This document shows positions 8,253-16,871 of a stretch of 64,000 nucleotides of DNA, one piece after another; within the stretch, counting starts at the first letter, position 1, and each line of letters opens with the position of its first letter. The stretch comes from Bacillota bacterium (GTDB lineage Bacteria > Bacillota > Negativicutes > DSM-13327). Where the stretch lies: positions 1 through 64,000 of the forward strand of contig JAGFZX010000016.1 of NCBI GenBank assembly GCA_017889585.1, in the 5' to 3' direction. The translations under genes and the position numbers were made by a program. Below the pieces are notes generated by a model. That model searched no databases. It had not been told where the DNA came from and was given only the letters and a program-made list of their open reading frames with translations.

Positions 8253-9504
8253 GTATATCACTCCCACTTATCAAATGTACTACCATTCCATCCCTGAGTT
8301 TAGGCTCAAACCAAGTTGATTTAGGCGGCATAATTTCCCCAATATCAGCAATTGCCATTAATTCTTTTATAGAAGTAGGAAACATAGAAAACGCCACGAC
8401 ATACTCGCCATTATCTACTAATCGTTCCAATTCCTTCATGCCACGAATACCACCAACAAAATTAATCCGTTTATCAGTGCGGATATTTATAATCCCGAGG
8501 ACTGGTTTTAACAGATTTTCTTGCAAAATAGTTACATCTAGTTTACCGATAGGGCTGGCTTCATCATATGTTCCGGGCTTTGCTACTAACTTGTACCACG
8601 CTTTATTCATATACATACCAAAATAATGAGGATACTCTGATTTACAAGATACACGCGTACACGGCTCAATATTAAATTTATCCTGAATCTTAACTAAAAA
8701 CTCAGCTTCAGATAAACCATTTAAATCCTGGACAACTCTATTATAATCCATAATTTTTGTCATGGTATTAGGCACAAGAACAGTTAAAAATCGTGTATAG
8801 GCTTCATCGCCAGTATAACCAGGATTGTTTTTCTTAGTATCATAGATATGGCTAGCAGCCGCTAAGCGATGATGACCATCTGCAACATACAGGGTTTCAA
8901 TACGGTCAAAGGCCTGCTCAATGGCCTTAATTTTAACAATCTCATCTACAATATACAAAGTATGACGAATTTCATCTTCTGTAGTAAAATCATATACCGG
9001 ATCTTTACTCATACACTGGGCCATCAGCGCATTAATCGTATTATCAGCCCTATATGTTAGAAATATCGGACCAGTTTGGGCCTCAGTGGCTAAAATATTG
9101 TTGATTCGATCTTGTTCTTTATCAGGTCTGGTCAGTTCATGCTTTTTAATAATATTCTTCTGATATTCTTCCACAGATGCTGCGGCAACTAGGCCCACCT
9201 GAATATGTGTACCCATCTGTTGTCTGTAAACATAAAAACAAGGTTTTTTATCCTGGATTAAAATACCCTTCTCAATGAAGTCCCGAAGGTTTTCCCCAGC
9301 CTTTTCATATACTGCCTCTGAATAGATGTCAATACTCGGCTCAAGATCAACCTCAGCCTTAGTCACCCGCAAAAAACTATAGGCATTGTTGGTTGTAATT
9401 TGTCTAGCTTCAGTCGAATCCATTACATCATAGGGCAATGAAGCAACTTGAGCTGCTAGCTCACTTACAGGCCTAAGCCCACAAAAAGGTTTTACACTAG
9501 CCAT
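8245..9504 (-). CDS. DUF1015 family protein of the serine operon
   Basis: A cytosolic protein of 419 residues belonging to the DUF1015 (HTH-like SerA-associated) family, whose biochemical role is not settled. Characteristic segments are seen: FCGLRPV at the N-terminus, a PDKEQDRINNILATE stretch near residue 130, YVADGHHRLAAAS near 210, and MFPTSIKELMAIAD near 385. The YVADGHHR motif resembles a ParB/Srx-like nucleotide site; that is an inference from the family. It sits between serA (11 bp upstream) and serC (8-bp overlap) and is therefore cotranscribed with both, which ties it to serine metabolism. The ATG is preceded by AGGAGG. Confidence 0.88.
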   Translation of the reverse strand: MASVKPFCGLRPVSELAAQVASLPYDVMDSTEARQITTNNAYSFLRVTKAEVDLEPSIDIYSEAVYEKAGENLRDFIEKGILIQDKKPCFYVYRQQMGTHIQVGLVAAASVEEYQKNIIKKHELTRPDKEQDRINNILATEAQTGPIFLTYRADNTINALMAQCMSKDPVYDFTTEDEIRHTLYIVDEIVKIKAIEQAFDRIETLYVADGHHRLAAASHIYDTKKNNPGYTGDEAYTRFLTVLVPNTMTKIMDYNRVVQDLNGLSEAEFLVKIQDKFNIEPCTRVSCKSEYPHYFGMYMNKAWYKLVAKPGTYDEASPIGKLDVTILQENLLKPVLGIINIRTDKRINFVGGIRGMKELERLVDNGEYVVAFSMFPTSIKELMAIADIGEIMPPKSTWFEPKLRDGMVVHLISGSDIHE

Positions 9505-9515
9505 AATAATTCCTC

Positions 9516-11102
9516 CTATACTGCACTAAAGTTAACTAACTTAGCGCCTAAGATTCCATCAACTGCATTAATTTTCAGCATAACTGCCGCTGGTACATCA
9601 GAATCCACACCCATAACCATAATATTAGTGCCAACAACTTCAGTACGTCCTACCTGCATGTTATCAATATTGATTCCTGCATTACCAAGGACTGTACCAA
9701 CATTACCAATAATCCCCGGACGATTGATATGCGGCCCAACAATGAGCCAACCTCTAGGATCAACATCAACCCGATCGCCATCAATCATCACAATACGACC
9801 TTCAGTAGCACCAAATAATGTTCCAGCCACAACATGGCGTTTTTTGTCTGTATGCACAGTTACAGTAATCAAATTAGCAAAATTGGCGGTATCCTTGCTT
9901 TTTACTTCACGTATTTTAATACCACGAGACTTAGCGATCCCGGGAGCATTTACATAGTTAACTTGCTCGGTCAAAATAGAATTTAACAGTCCTTTAATGA
10001 CTGCAGTCGTCAGCATTTTAATATCCACTTCGCTAATTTCACCATTATACTCCACATCTATGGCATTAATACGACCTTCAGCCAAATTAATGGCTAAACA
10101 ACCCATTTTCTCTGCCAACTCAAAGTATGGACGAATAACCTCCAATACATGTGGTTGCATAGGTGCCATATTAACAGCTGTGGAAATAGGTTCTCCCTTC
10201 AATACTGCAATAATGTTTTCCGCCACATCCACAGCAACGCCTACCTGTGCCTCTGCAGTAGAGGCCCCCAAATGGGGGGTAACGATGACCTTATCAAGCT
10301 TGAGCAGTGGATTATCAAAGTCAACTGGTTCTTTTTCAAATACATCGATAGCTGCCCCTGCTACAATACCTTGCTCAACAGCTTCAGCTAAATCACTTTC
10401 ATTAACAACGCCACCACGAGCACAGTTAATAATACGGACACCAGGCTTCATTTTAGCAAAAGTCTCTTTATTTAAAAGGTTCTTGGTCTCTGCCGTCTTT
10501 GGTAAATGAAGTGTAATAAAATCGGCCACTGGGAATATTTCTGCAAGTTCAACAAGCTTAATTCCCATAGCCTCAGCCTGATCCTCACTAATAAACGGAT
10601 CATAAGCTACAATATTCATTTCCATAGCCATTGCCCGTTTAGCAACACCACTGCCAATACGACCCAGGCCTAGAATACCTAGAGTTTTGCCCCGCATCTC
10701 AACACCCATCATTTTGCTACGCAGCCACTGACCGTTCTTCAAACTGGCATGAGCCTGAGGGATATTGCGCGCTAAGGCTAGCATCATGGCCACCGTATGT
10801 TCAGTCGCCGCTACAGTATTACCTTCGGGCGCATTGAGTACAATGATACCTTTTTTAGTTGCTTCCGAAACATCAATATTATCCACGCCAACTCCAGCGC
10901 GACCAATGGCCTTAAGATTAATAGCTGCATCAAGAACAGCTTTGGTCACTTTAGTTTCACTGCGCACTACCAATGCATCATACTCAGGAATAATCCGGAG
11001 TAGTTCTTCTGCTGGTAGCCCAGTTTTAACATCCACCTCATATGCTTTTTGCAACAATTCCACGCCTTCTACTGAAACTGGATCACTCACTAAAATTTTC
11101 AT
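9516..11102 (-). CDS. serA: D-3-phosphoglycerate dehydrogenase
   Basis: NAD-dependent enzyme oxidising 3-phosphoglycerate to 3-phosphohydroxypyruvate, the first step of serine synthesis. At 528 residues it is the long form with an intervening ASB domain and a C-terminal ACT domain. Visible features are the NAD motif LGILGLGRIGSGVAKRA near residue 142, NCARGGVVNE near 227 with the active-site Arg, VTPHLGASTAEAQ near 275 with the catalytic His, and the ACT region starting at GPHINRPGIIGNVG near 455, which usually binds serine for feedback inhibition. A GGAGG precedes the ATG. Transcription is governed by a serine T-box leader with a strong promoter, and the gene heads serA-DUF1015-serC. Confidence 0.97.
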   Translation of the reverse strand: MKILVSDPVSVEGVELLQKAYEVDVKTGLPAEELLRIIPEYDALVVRSETKVTKAVLDAAINLKAIGRAGVGVDNIDVSEATKKGIIVLNAPEGNTVAATEHTVAMMLALARNIPQAHASLKNGQWLRSKMMGVEMRGKTLGILGLGRIGSGVAKRAMAMEMNIVAYDPFISEDQAEAMGIKLVELAEIFPVADFITLHLPKTAETKNLLNKETFAKMKPGVRIINCARGGVVNESDLAEAVEQGIVAGAAIDVFEKEPVDFDNPLLKLDKVIVTPHLGASTAEAQVGVAVDVAENIIAVLKGEPISTAVNMAPMQPHVLEVIRPYFELAEKMGCLAINLAEGRINAIDVEYNGEISEVDIKMLTTAVIKGLLNSILTEQVNYVNAPGIAKSRGIKIREVKSKDTANFANLITVTVHTDKKRHVVAGTLFGATEGRIVMIDGDRVDVDPRGWLIVGPHINRPGIIGNVGTVLGNAGINIDNMQVGRTEVVGTNIMVMGVDSDVPAAVMLKINAVDGILGAKLVNFSAV

Positions 11103-11187
11103 GTTAAATCCTCCATACTATTTTACTTACTCAATTTTTCAATGTAAATCTTTCAAAAAATTATTTACCCCTCACTAAAGGGATAAA

Positions 11188-11414
11188 TAAAAAAAGCCCT
11201 CATCCCATACAGGGACGAGAACTATTCCCGCGTTGCCACCCAAATTGCCTTTACGGCCAACTTTAGCCGCTATATCGGGCGGAACCCGTCTTAATTCATC
11301 ATCAGCCATTCTAGGGCGGAACCAACTGTTAAAATGACCGACTTACACCAACCGTCGGCTCTCTGTACATTCTATACATTTAGCTTCCCTGTCATCATGT
11401 TCAAATATTAATTT
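11188..11414 (-). promoter_or_regulatory. T-box riboswitch (probably tRNA-Ser) of the serA operon
   Basis: The minus-strand leader carries the T-box sequence TTGGGTGGCAACGCGGG followed by the terminator CTCGTCCCTG, TAT, GGGATGAGGGC and seven T residues. Upstream is a stem I with the AGAGAGCC and GGTGTAAG distal elements. At the foot of stem I, opposite AGGGAAGC, is GGTTCCGCCCT; a TCC serine codon there (11318..11320) followed by a purine fits the specifier position. Uncharged tRNA-Ser would stabilise the antiterminator and switch the operon on. A further small hairpin, ATTTATCCCT/AGGGGTAAAT, lies between the terminator and serA. The specifier assignment is by eye. Confidence 0.93.
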
Positions 11415-11420
11415 TAACTT

Positions 11421-11449
11421 ATTATATTTTATCCCACGTTTAAAGTCAA
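11421..11449 (-). promoter_or_regulatory. Promoter of the serA operon
   Basis: TTGACT and TATAAT on the minus strand with a 17-bp spacer, a near-consensus sigma-A promoter. The predicted start near 11414 places the T-box at the very 5' end of the transcript. Confidence 0.85.
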
Positions 11450-11643
11450 GTGTATTTTGGGAGAAAACATTTTTCTGCAATAACGTGGATTATCATTGTT
11501 TCATCATCATTAGTTGTTAATCAAAATTACTCATTTTAGATAATTAGCTATATTTTCCCTAACTAACAGGAAAAATACATTTAATCAAGAATATTAGAGC
11601 AAGATACTAACAAAGTATCTATTCTAGATAGGAGGTCAAAAAA

Positions 11644-12147
11644 ATGAGCAAAGAAGTAGCATACAATGAATATGCCAATGAAATAACCGAGATACTAAGT
11701 AAAGGTGCCTTTCTAACCACGGAAGTTGATGGCGTGGTCAATACTATGACGATTGCTTGGGGTAGCGTTGGCTTTATGTGGGGCAAACCTGTATTTATGG
11801 CCATGGTCAGACCTTCCCGTTTTACTTATCAATGTATCAAAAAAAGCGGTCAGTTTACAATCAGTATCCCCTTTAAGGATATGAGCGCAGCTCTTGGTAT
11901 CTGCGGCTCCCAATCAGGCCGAGATACAGACAAACTGGCCGCTGCCAATTTAACAACTGTCCCTGGCAAAAAAATATCCACACCTGTTATTGCCGATTGT
12001 GGGCTACATTATGAATGCAAAGTCGTCTATAAACAAGAAATGTCGGCAGAGCTACTCGCTACAGACTTACAAGAAAAATGGTATGCTAGTGGCAATTATC
12101 ACACCTTGTTTTTCGGAGAAATTCTCACTACATATGTAGATGAGTAA
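11644..12147 (+). CDS. Flavin reductase-like FMN-binding protein (flavoredoxin type)
   Basis: A 167-residue protein of the FMN-binding split-barrel superfamily (flavin reductase-like/flavoredoxin). The pattern TMTIAWGSVGFMWGKPVFMAM near residue 50, a RPSRFTYQ segment and the NYHTLFFGEI ending fit the family, in which FMN is held at the dimer interface and used for electron transfer or flavin reduction. Partner and physiological role are unknown. A GGAGG lies eight or nine bases before the ATG. It is transcribed alone, divergently from the serA leader and convergently with the DUF2225 gene, with two hairpin repeats filling the 3' gap. Confidence 0.82.
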   Translation: MSKEVAYNEYANEITEILSKGAFLTTEVDGVVNTMTIAWGSVGFMWGKPVFMAMVRPSRFTYQCIKKSGQFTISIPFKDMSAALGICGSQSGRDTDKLAAANLTTVPGKKISTPVIADCGLHYECKVVYKQEMSAELLATDLQEKWYASGNYHTLFFGEILTTYVDE

Positions 12148-12183
12148 ATAAGGAACGACCTAGAAAAAACTGAATTAACTTAT

Positions 12184-12282
12184 TGAACCGCAAAGAAACA
12201 AATGACACAAAGAATCCCCAAAAGATTTATAGAAACTAATCTGTAATAATCCCTTTGCGTTTTTTGTGTTCTTTACGGTTGA
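12184..12282. repeat. Intergenic imperfect palindrome, copy A
   Basis: The left arm reads AACCGCAAAGAAACAAATG then ACACAAAG, and the right arm, reverse complemented, reads AACCGTAAAGAACACAAA then ACGCAAAG, separated by about 40 bases. Arms are built from short words ending in CAAAG at 9-11 base intervals. It lies just after the flavin reductase-like gene. Similar structures occur at 12313, 16657, 49878 and 60857. Confidence 0.75.
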
Positions 12283-12312
12283 TCATTATTGTTCATTATG
12301 AAAAAACAATTC

Positions 12313-12410
12313 AAATACAAAGATACTAAGAATGCAGAGCTTTTGCAAAGAAGAATCTAATCGATCTCTCCTTTATAAAAGCTTTATTCTGGCTTAGCGT
12401 CTTTGTATTT
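12313..12410. repeat. Intergenic imperfect palindrome, copy B
   Basis: Left arm AAATACAAAGATACTAAGAA; the right arm reverse complemented reads AAATACAAAGACGCTAAGCC. It is a second member of the same family, only 30 bp from copy A but with a diverged word set (ACAAAG, CTAAG). It abuts the 3' end of the DUF2225 gene and may act as its transcript end. Confidence 0.7.
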
Positions 12411-12423
12411 TTTCTTTTTACCG

Positions 12424-13119
12424 CTATGCTTGTTTAATATTTGAGGAGGATGTCTTTGTTGTTGCCCGTATTTCTTGCCAAAGATCACGGGCTAAATCAG
12501 CAATTCTCTTTTCGATCTTTGCCAGAGGATTGGCTACTACTCGGCTAAGATATAACTTGGCTTTTTCTTTTTCTCCTGTACGCCATAGCAAATCGGCAAC
12601 AAGATACATAACCGTAAGTTCCGATAAATTGCCAATGGGCATGTGTTCTTTTTCCAAGGCCTGCTCGTACCACTCACAAGCTTTAGCGAGGGCTTTATTC
12701 TCTTCATCATCCTGCTGACCTTCCCGGTACAACCAACCTAACCGAAGGTATAGCCCCGCCCGTTTACTGGCCTTATCTGCAGCCAGCTCAGTATAAAAAA
12801 TAGCCAGTTTATAGGCAACAATCGCCTGCTCCCTGGTTCTTATACCACACAAATTAACCTTAACTTCTCTACTAGATAAAAACTTATGTATCTTTGTTGC
12901 CACAGATGCTGTTACTTCCACAAATTCAGTATCTCGTGCCGCATAACCACAATGTGGACACGCCCATACTGTATAGTAATAAGGATTTATCTCTTTATAA
13001 TAAGCACAAAAATCAGAATCCTGCTTGATGAGGGCTAAACGTGAACGTACACATGTAACCTCAAATTTTTCCCCACATACCACACATTCTTTTTCTACAA
13101 AGTATAATGCGTCAGCCAC
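12424..13119 (-). CDS. DUF2225 family protein with zinc-ribbon cysteines
   Basis: A protein of about 231 residues of the DUF2225 family, function unknown. Two CxxC pairs near the N-terminus, CVVCGEKFEV and WACPHCGYAA, would bind a metal ion; the remainder is alpha-helical with TPR-like character (repeated AxxxYExA patterns, e.g. LAKACEWYEQALEKE). The track begins at an ATG (13137) without a ribosome site, whereas GGAGGGG is well placed for the GTG at 13119, so I prefer the latter. It follows cydC by under 50 bp on the same strand and could be the last gene of that transcript, though this may be coincidental. Confidence 0.8.
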   Translation of the reverse strand: MADALYFVEKECVVCGEKFEVTCVRSRLALIKQDSDFCAYYKEINPYYYTVWACPHCGYAARDTEFVEVTASVATKIHKFLSSREVKVNLCGIRTREQAIVAYKLAIFYTELAADKASKRAGLYLRLGWLYREGQQDDEENKALAKACEWYEQALEKEHMPIGNLSELTVMYLVADLLWRTGEKEKAKLYLSRVVANPLAKIEKRIADLARDLWQEIRATTKTSSSNIKQA

Positions 13120-13163
13120 CCTTTCCCCTCCATCCATGCTATAAATAAAACTTACCCAAAATA

Positions 13164-14888
13164 TTATATCACATCATGCTGTAAATGCCATAACTGATCA
13201 AACAATTGCTTATTTGCCAATAACTCTGCCTGCCGCCCCTGCTCAACCATACTGCCAGAGCTAAGTACGATAATTTCATCCATAGTCTCTAGACCCGTCA
13301 AGCGGTGTGTAATCATGATTGTGGTACGACCGGTCATCAACTTGCCAATCGTCTCCATTATGAGCTGCTCAGTTAAGGCATCAAGCCCCACTGTGGGTTC
13401 ATCCAAAATCAGGATGGGGGCATTTTTGAGTAAGGCGCGAGCAATGGCAATACGTTGACGCTGCCCTCCTGATAAGGCATAACCATTTTGACCTACCATG
13501 GTGTCATAACCTTGAGGCAGCTTCTCAATGAACTCCCCTAGTTCAGCATGTTTAATCGCCTGATCAAACTGGTTCTCACTAGCATCCGGCCTGGCAAGTA
13601 GAATATTATCACGAATACTAGCATTAAATAAGTGGGTCTGCTGTGTTACTACCCCAAACATAGCACGTAATTTTGAAGCATCATATTTTTTAAACTCATG
13701 GCCACCTAAACGGATGGAACCTTGCTGATAATCCCAAAATCGCAGAAATAAGTGCAGCAGTGTACTTTTCCCTGCACCACTAGGACCGACAATGGCAAGG
13801 CGCTGTCCAGCACCAACAGCAAAAGAAATCTTGTTGAGTACCAAGGGGCTCTCCGGACTATACCTAAAACTTAAGTTTTCAACGTCTATACGTGTATCAG
13901 GAATATTTATCATCCCCTCATCCTCAAGCACCACTGGCTCAGTATCAACAATAGTAAACAGCCTTCTAGCCGCCGCCATACTCTCTCCAAGATAATGTAC
14001 TGCGAAGGGCAAAGGTAATACGGCTTCGAAACTACTTTGCACTGTTAAAACCACTACTGCTAGGTATATACCTTCCATACTTCCATTATGTATCAAAGGG
14101 ATAGTTAACCATAAGATTAGCCACACAGTACTATTCACAACAAATAAACCTATTGCATCTGTCAATCCAGACAACTTTGAAACATTACTCTGCAAGCTAA
14201 GGAGTCGCTGATGAATATCATCAATGAGCCTCGCCTGACGCCCAGTTTGATTAAAGGCAGCAAGTTCTACGATACCTGTCATACTATCGACTAACTGGGC
14301 CCTTAGCTCACCTCTTGCAACAACTAATTTATGGGCGGTAGATTTTTGTATTGTTTGTAAAAAAATAGGCAGTATTAGGCCAGCCACCACAAAACCGCCA
14401 GTCAATACATAGACAAAATTCATACTATATTGAGCTAGAAACCAACAAACAGTACTGAATACTACTACGCCAATAAAGGGCGGCGCTAGAACTCTAAGAT
14501 AAAATTCTTTTAATATTTCCACATCGCCCACAATCGCACTAAATAGCTCTCCGCTTTGCCACTGCATTAAACGTGCGGTCGACAGCCCTTCTAACTTTGT
14601 ATAAAACCACACCCTAACAACCTCTAACAGGCGAAAAGTAGCATCATGAGAAATATATCGTTCTAAATAGCGAAAAACTGCCCGGGAAATGCCAAAAAAC
14701 CGCACCCCGACAATGGCTGTTGACAATTCATTTATCGCCGGATGCAATGCCGCATTGGAAATAAGATAGGCCGAAGCAGCCAGTAAGCCTATATTACTGC
14801 CAATCGTTAGGCAGCCAAAAACAATAGCAATTAGCATGGTTAGCCATGTTGAACCCATTATTTGTAACAAGCGTATCAAAATCTTCAC
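13164..14888 (-). CDS. cydC: CydC-type heterodimeric ABC exporter subunit
   Basis: Half-transporter of 574 residues: six membrane helices in residues 1-310, then an ABC ATPase domain. Walker A is GPSGAGKSTLLHLFL near 365, the signature is ALSGGQRQRIAIARALL near 480 and Walker B is ILILDEPTVGLD. CydDC exports reductant (glutathione/cysteine) or handles heme, and is required for cytochrome bd assembly. It starts with GTG overlapping the cydD stop (GTGA), with GAGG upstream, so the two are translationally coupled. I call this CydC because it is the second of the pair and the cydAB genes lie upstream. Other DxxC-type exporters cannot be excluded by sequence alone. Confidence 0.9.
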   Translation of the reverse strand: MKILIRLLQIMGSTWLTMLIAIVFGCLTIGSNIGLLAASAYLISNAALHPAINELSTAIVGVRFFGISRAVFRYLERYISHDATFRLLEVVRVWFYTKLEGLSTARLMQWQSGELFSAIVGDVEILKEFYLRVLAPPFIGVVVFSTVCWFLAQYSMNFVYVLTGGFVVAGLILPIFLQTIQKSTAHKLVVARGELRAQLVDSMTGIVELAAFNQTGRQARLIDDIHQRLLSLQSNVSKLSGLTDAIGLFVVNSTVWLILWLTIPLIHNGSMEGIYLAVVVLTVQSSFEAVLPLPFAVHYLGESMAAARRLFTIVDTEPVVLEDEGMINIPDTRIDVENLSFRYSPESPLVLNKISFAVGAGQRLAIVGPSGAGKSTLLHLFLRFWDYQQGSIRLGGHEFKKYDASKLRAMFGVVTQQTHLFNASIRDNILLARPDASENQFDQAIKHAELGEFIEKLPQGYDTMVGQNGYALSGGQRQRIAIARALLKNAPILILDEPTVGLDALTEQLIMETIGKLMTGRTTIMITHRLTGLETMDEIIVLSSGSMVEQGRQAELLANKQLFDQLWHLQHDVI

Positions 14889-16615
14889 GCCACACCTCTA
14901 AAAGCAGTGACCAATTGATAATAACGCCCATGTTTCATCATTAATTCATCATGCCCTCCAACTTCAGCCACTTGCCCCTGATCAAATACCACAATGGAAT
15001 CGGCTTTATACACAGTGGTCAGACGATGAGCGATGATAAGCACTGTACGCCCAACTTTAAGCCTCTGTAGAGCCTCATCAATCACAGCTTCATTTTGAGG
15101 ATCAAGACCAGCGGTCGCCTCATCTAATAATACAAAAGGAGCATCCTGCAAAAAAGCTCGCGCAATTGCCAAGCGTTTACATTGTCCGCCGCTCAGCCCC
15201 TGTCCCCCTTCTCCCACTACCGTATTATACCCTTCAGGCAAAGCCATAATAAACTCATGGGCACCGGCATTCTTAGCGGCCTTAGCCACTTCCTTCAAAG
15301 AAGCACCTTCTTTACCTAAGCGAATATTATCAGCAATTGAACGAAAGAACAAATGAGGGGCCTGGGGTACAAAAGCGACATGTTCTAACCAATCTGCCCG
15401 CTCAATTTCGGACAAACGGACTCCATTCACATAAATTTCGCCCTGATCTGGAACCATGAACATTAATAAGAGACTCGCAAGAGTACTTTTACCAGAACCG
15501 CTAGCTCCAACTACGGCTACCTGCTGTCCAGGTTTTATTTCCAGTGAAATGCCCTTTAGTGCCGGACGAGCCCCAGCTTCATAAGCATAATATACATTTT
15601 CAACAACAATCCCCACCTGTTCTTGACGAGGAAAAAACTTTACCTTATCCATTCCTACCTGTCCCTGATGTAATGCTAATATCTCAAAAATGCGCTCGGC
15701 AGCAGCGACTCCAGCCATTCCAGCATGAAAATGGGTTCCCAACTGACGCAGAGGAGAATAAAACTCCGGCGCCAGTAATAATAGGAAAAAAGCCTGCACA
15801 AAATTCATTTTGAAATACAATAATTTTAAACCGATCGTCACAGCTACCAACGCTGTACTAATAGTTGCCACTAGTTCTAACACTAAGGCTGACAAAAAGG
15901 CGATCCGGAGTACTCCTAAGGTCGTATCGCGAAACTCAGCGCTCATACGGCTAATTACCTGTATCTGCTCAATACTGCGGCCAAAAATTTTCAATATGGT
16001 CAGCCCTTGTAGTACGTCCAAAAAATGCGCACTGAGGCGAGATAACGTTTCCCACTGCTGCTTATTCAAATTCTCGGCCATACGGCCGATGAGTATCATA
16101 AAGATGGGAATAAGGGGTGCTGTCACCATCAAAATAACAGCTGTACTAACATCAAGAGGAAAAACCCACGTCAAGATAACCGCAGGTACCAATAGTGCCG
16201 TAAATAACTGGGGCAAGAATTTTGCAAAATAGGGTTCTAATTTTTCAACTCCTTCCACCAGTACATTCACCAGTTCGCCTGTTTGCTGACCCCTAGCATA
16301 TATCGGACCTAGGTCTAGTAGACAATTAAGAAGCCGCTCCCTAATCTCTGTCTTAATGCAAGCAGCCAAACCATGGGCCGATACTTCGATAAACCAAACC
16401 ACCACACTGCGTAATGTCATAATCACAAATAAGGGAACCATCCATAGCCATACCCCTGATAAATTTAAACCATCTATAAATACACCATTAATAATTTTAG
16501 CCAGATAATCAGCCTGTAATACAACCAATACTCCACCACTAACTGCTAGTCCAACTAGCAGTAAAAACCGCTGTCTGTGTTTTTCAAGTTGCTGTATAAG
16601 ACGTTTATCAACCAT
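14885..16615 (-). CDS. cydD: CydD-type heterodimeric ABC exporter subunit
   Basis: Half-transporter of 576 residues with six N-terminal membrane helices and a C-terminal ATPase. Walker A is VGASGSGKSTLASLLL near 370, the signature is GLSGGQCKRLAIARAFL near 485, and Walker B is FVLLDEATAGLD. The cysteine in the signature (GGQCKR) is unusual compared with the common GGQRQR. It pairs with CydC for export needed in cytochrome bd maturation. A GGGAG lies about seven bases before the ATG. Upstream lies a 256-bp gap containing a palindromic repeat, so transcription is probably separate from the lactate dehydrogenase-like gene, which has its own terminator. Confidence 0.92.
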   Translation of the reverse strand: MVDKRLIQQLEKHRQRFLLLVGLAVSGGVLVVLQADYLAKIINGVFIDGLNLSGVWLWMVPLFVIMTLRSVVVWFIEVSAHGLAACIKTEIRERLLNCLLDLGPIYARGQQTGELVNVLVEGVEKLEPYFAKFLPQLFTALLVPAVILTWVFPLDVSTAVILMVTAPLIPIFMILIGRMAENLNKQQWETLSRLSAHFLDVLQGLTILKIFGRSIEQIQVISRMSAEFRDTTLGVLRIAFLSALVLELVATISTALVAVTIGLKLLYFKMNFVQAFFLLLLAPEFYSPLRQLGTHFHAGMAGVAAAERIFEILALHQGQVGMDKVKFFPRQEQVGIVVENVYYAYEAGARPALKGISLEIKPGQQVAVVGASGSGKSTLASLLLMFMVPDQGEIYVNGVRLSEIERADWLEHVAFVPQAPHLFFRSIADNIRLGKEGASLKEVAKAAKNAGAHEFIMALPEGYNTVVGEGGQGLSGGQCKRLAIARAFLQDAPFVLLDEATAGLDPQNEAVIDEALQRLKVGRTVLIIAHRLTTVYKADSIVVFDQGQVAEVGGHDELMMKHGRYYQLVTAFRGVA

Positions 16616-16656
16616 AATAATACTCCCTTATTTTAAAAAAGCTATCAAGTCTTACT

Positions 16657-16752
16657 AAACCGCAAAGGCGCAAATAACACAAAGTATACGCAACAGATTT
16701 GAAAAATAAAATCTTCATTATTGCCTTTGCGTTCTTTATGTTCTTTGCGTTT
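16657..16752. repeat. Intergenic imperfect palindrome, copy C
   Basis: The clearest copy. The left arm is AAACCGCAAAGGCGCAAAT then AACACAAAG; the right arm reverse complemented is TAAACGCAAAGAACATAAAG then AACGCAAAG. CAAAG words recur every 9-10 bases. It lies between the lactate dehydrogenase-like gene and cydD. No transposase-like ORF is nearby. Confidence 0.8.
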
Positions 16753-16831
16753 AATCATCGTTCTTTATAATCAAAAAGCTTATACCTTCTAGTATAGCAA
16801 GAATATTATACCTTTTGTTTCTGTAAAAGAA

Positions 16832-16866
16832 AAGGCTATGCATAGTTTCCACCCTTGCATAGCCTT
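16832..16866 (-). terminator. Terminator of the lactate dehydrogenase-like gene
   Basis: AAGGCTATGC and GCATAGCCTT pair perfectly around a 15-base loop and are followed on the minus strand by TTCTTTT. The hairpin is 5 bp beyond the stop codon. Confidence 0.8.
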
Positions 16867-16871
16867 CCCTG

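Noticed and set aside
9628-10509. Long plus-strand ORFs (109 and 170 aa) opposite serA
   Set aside because: They are antisense shadows of serA with no ribosome site, low-complexity Ser/Thr/Ile composition and no family features.
12184-12410. CRISPR-like repetition
   Set aside because: The CAAAG-word repeats are imperfect inverted arms in isolated intergenic places, without regular spacers or cas genes.
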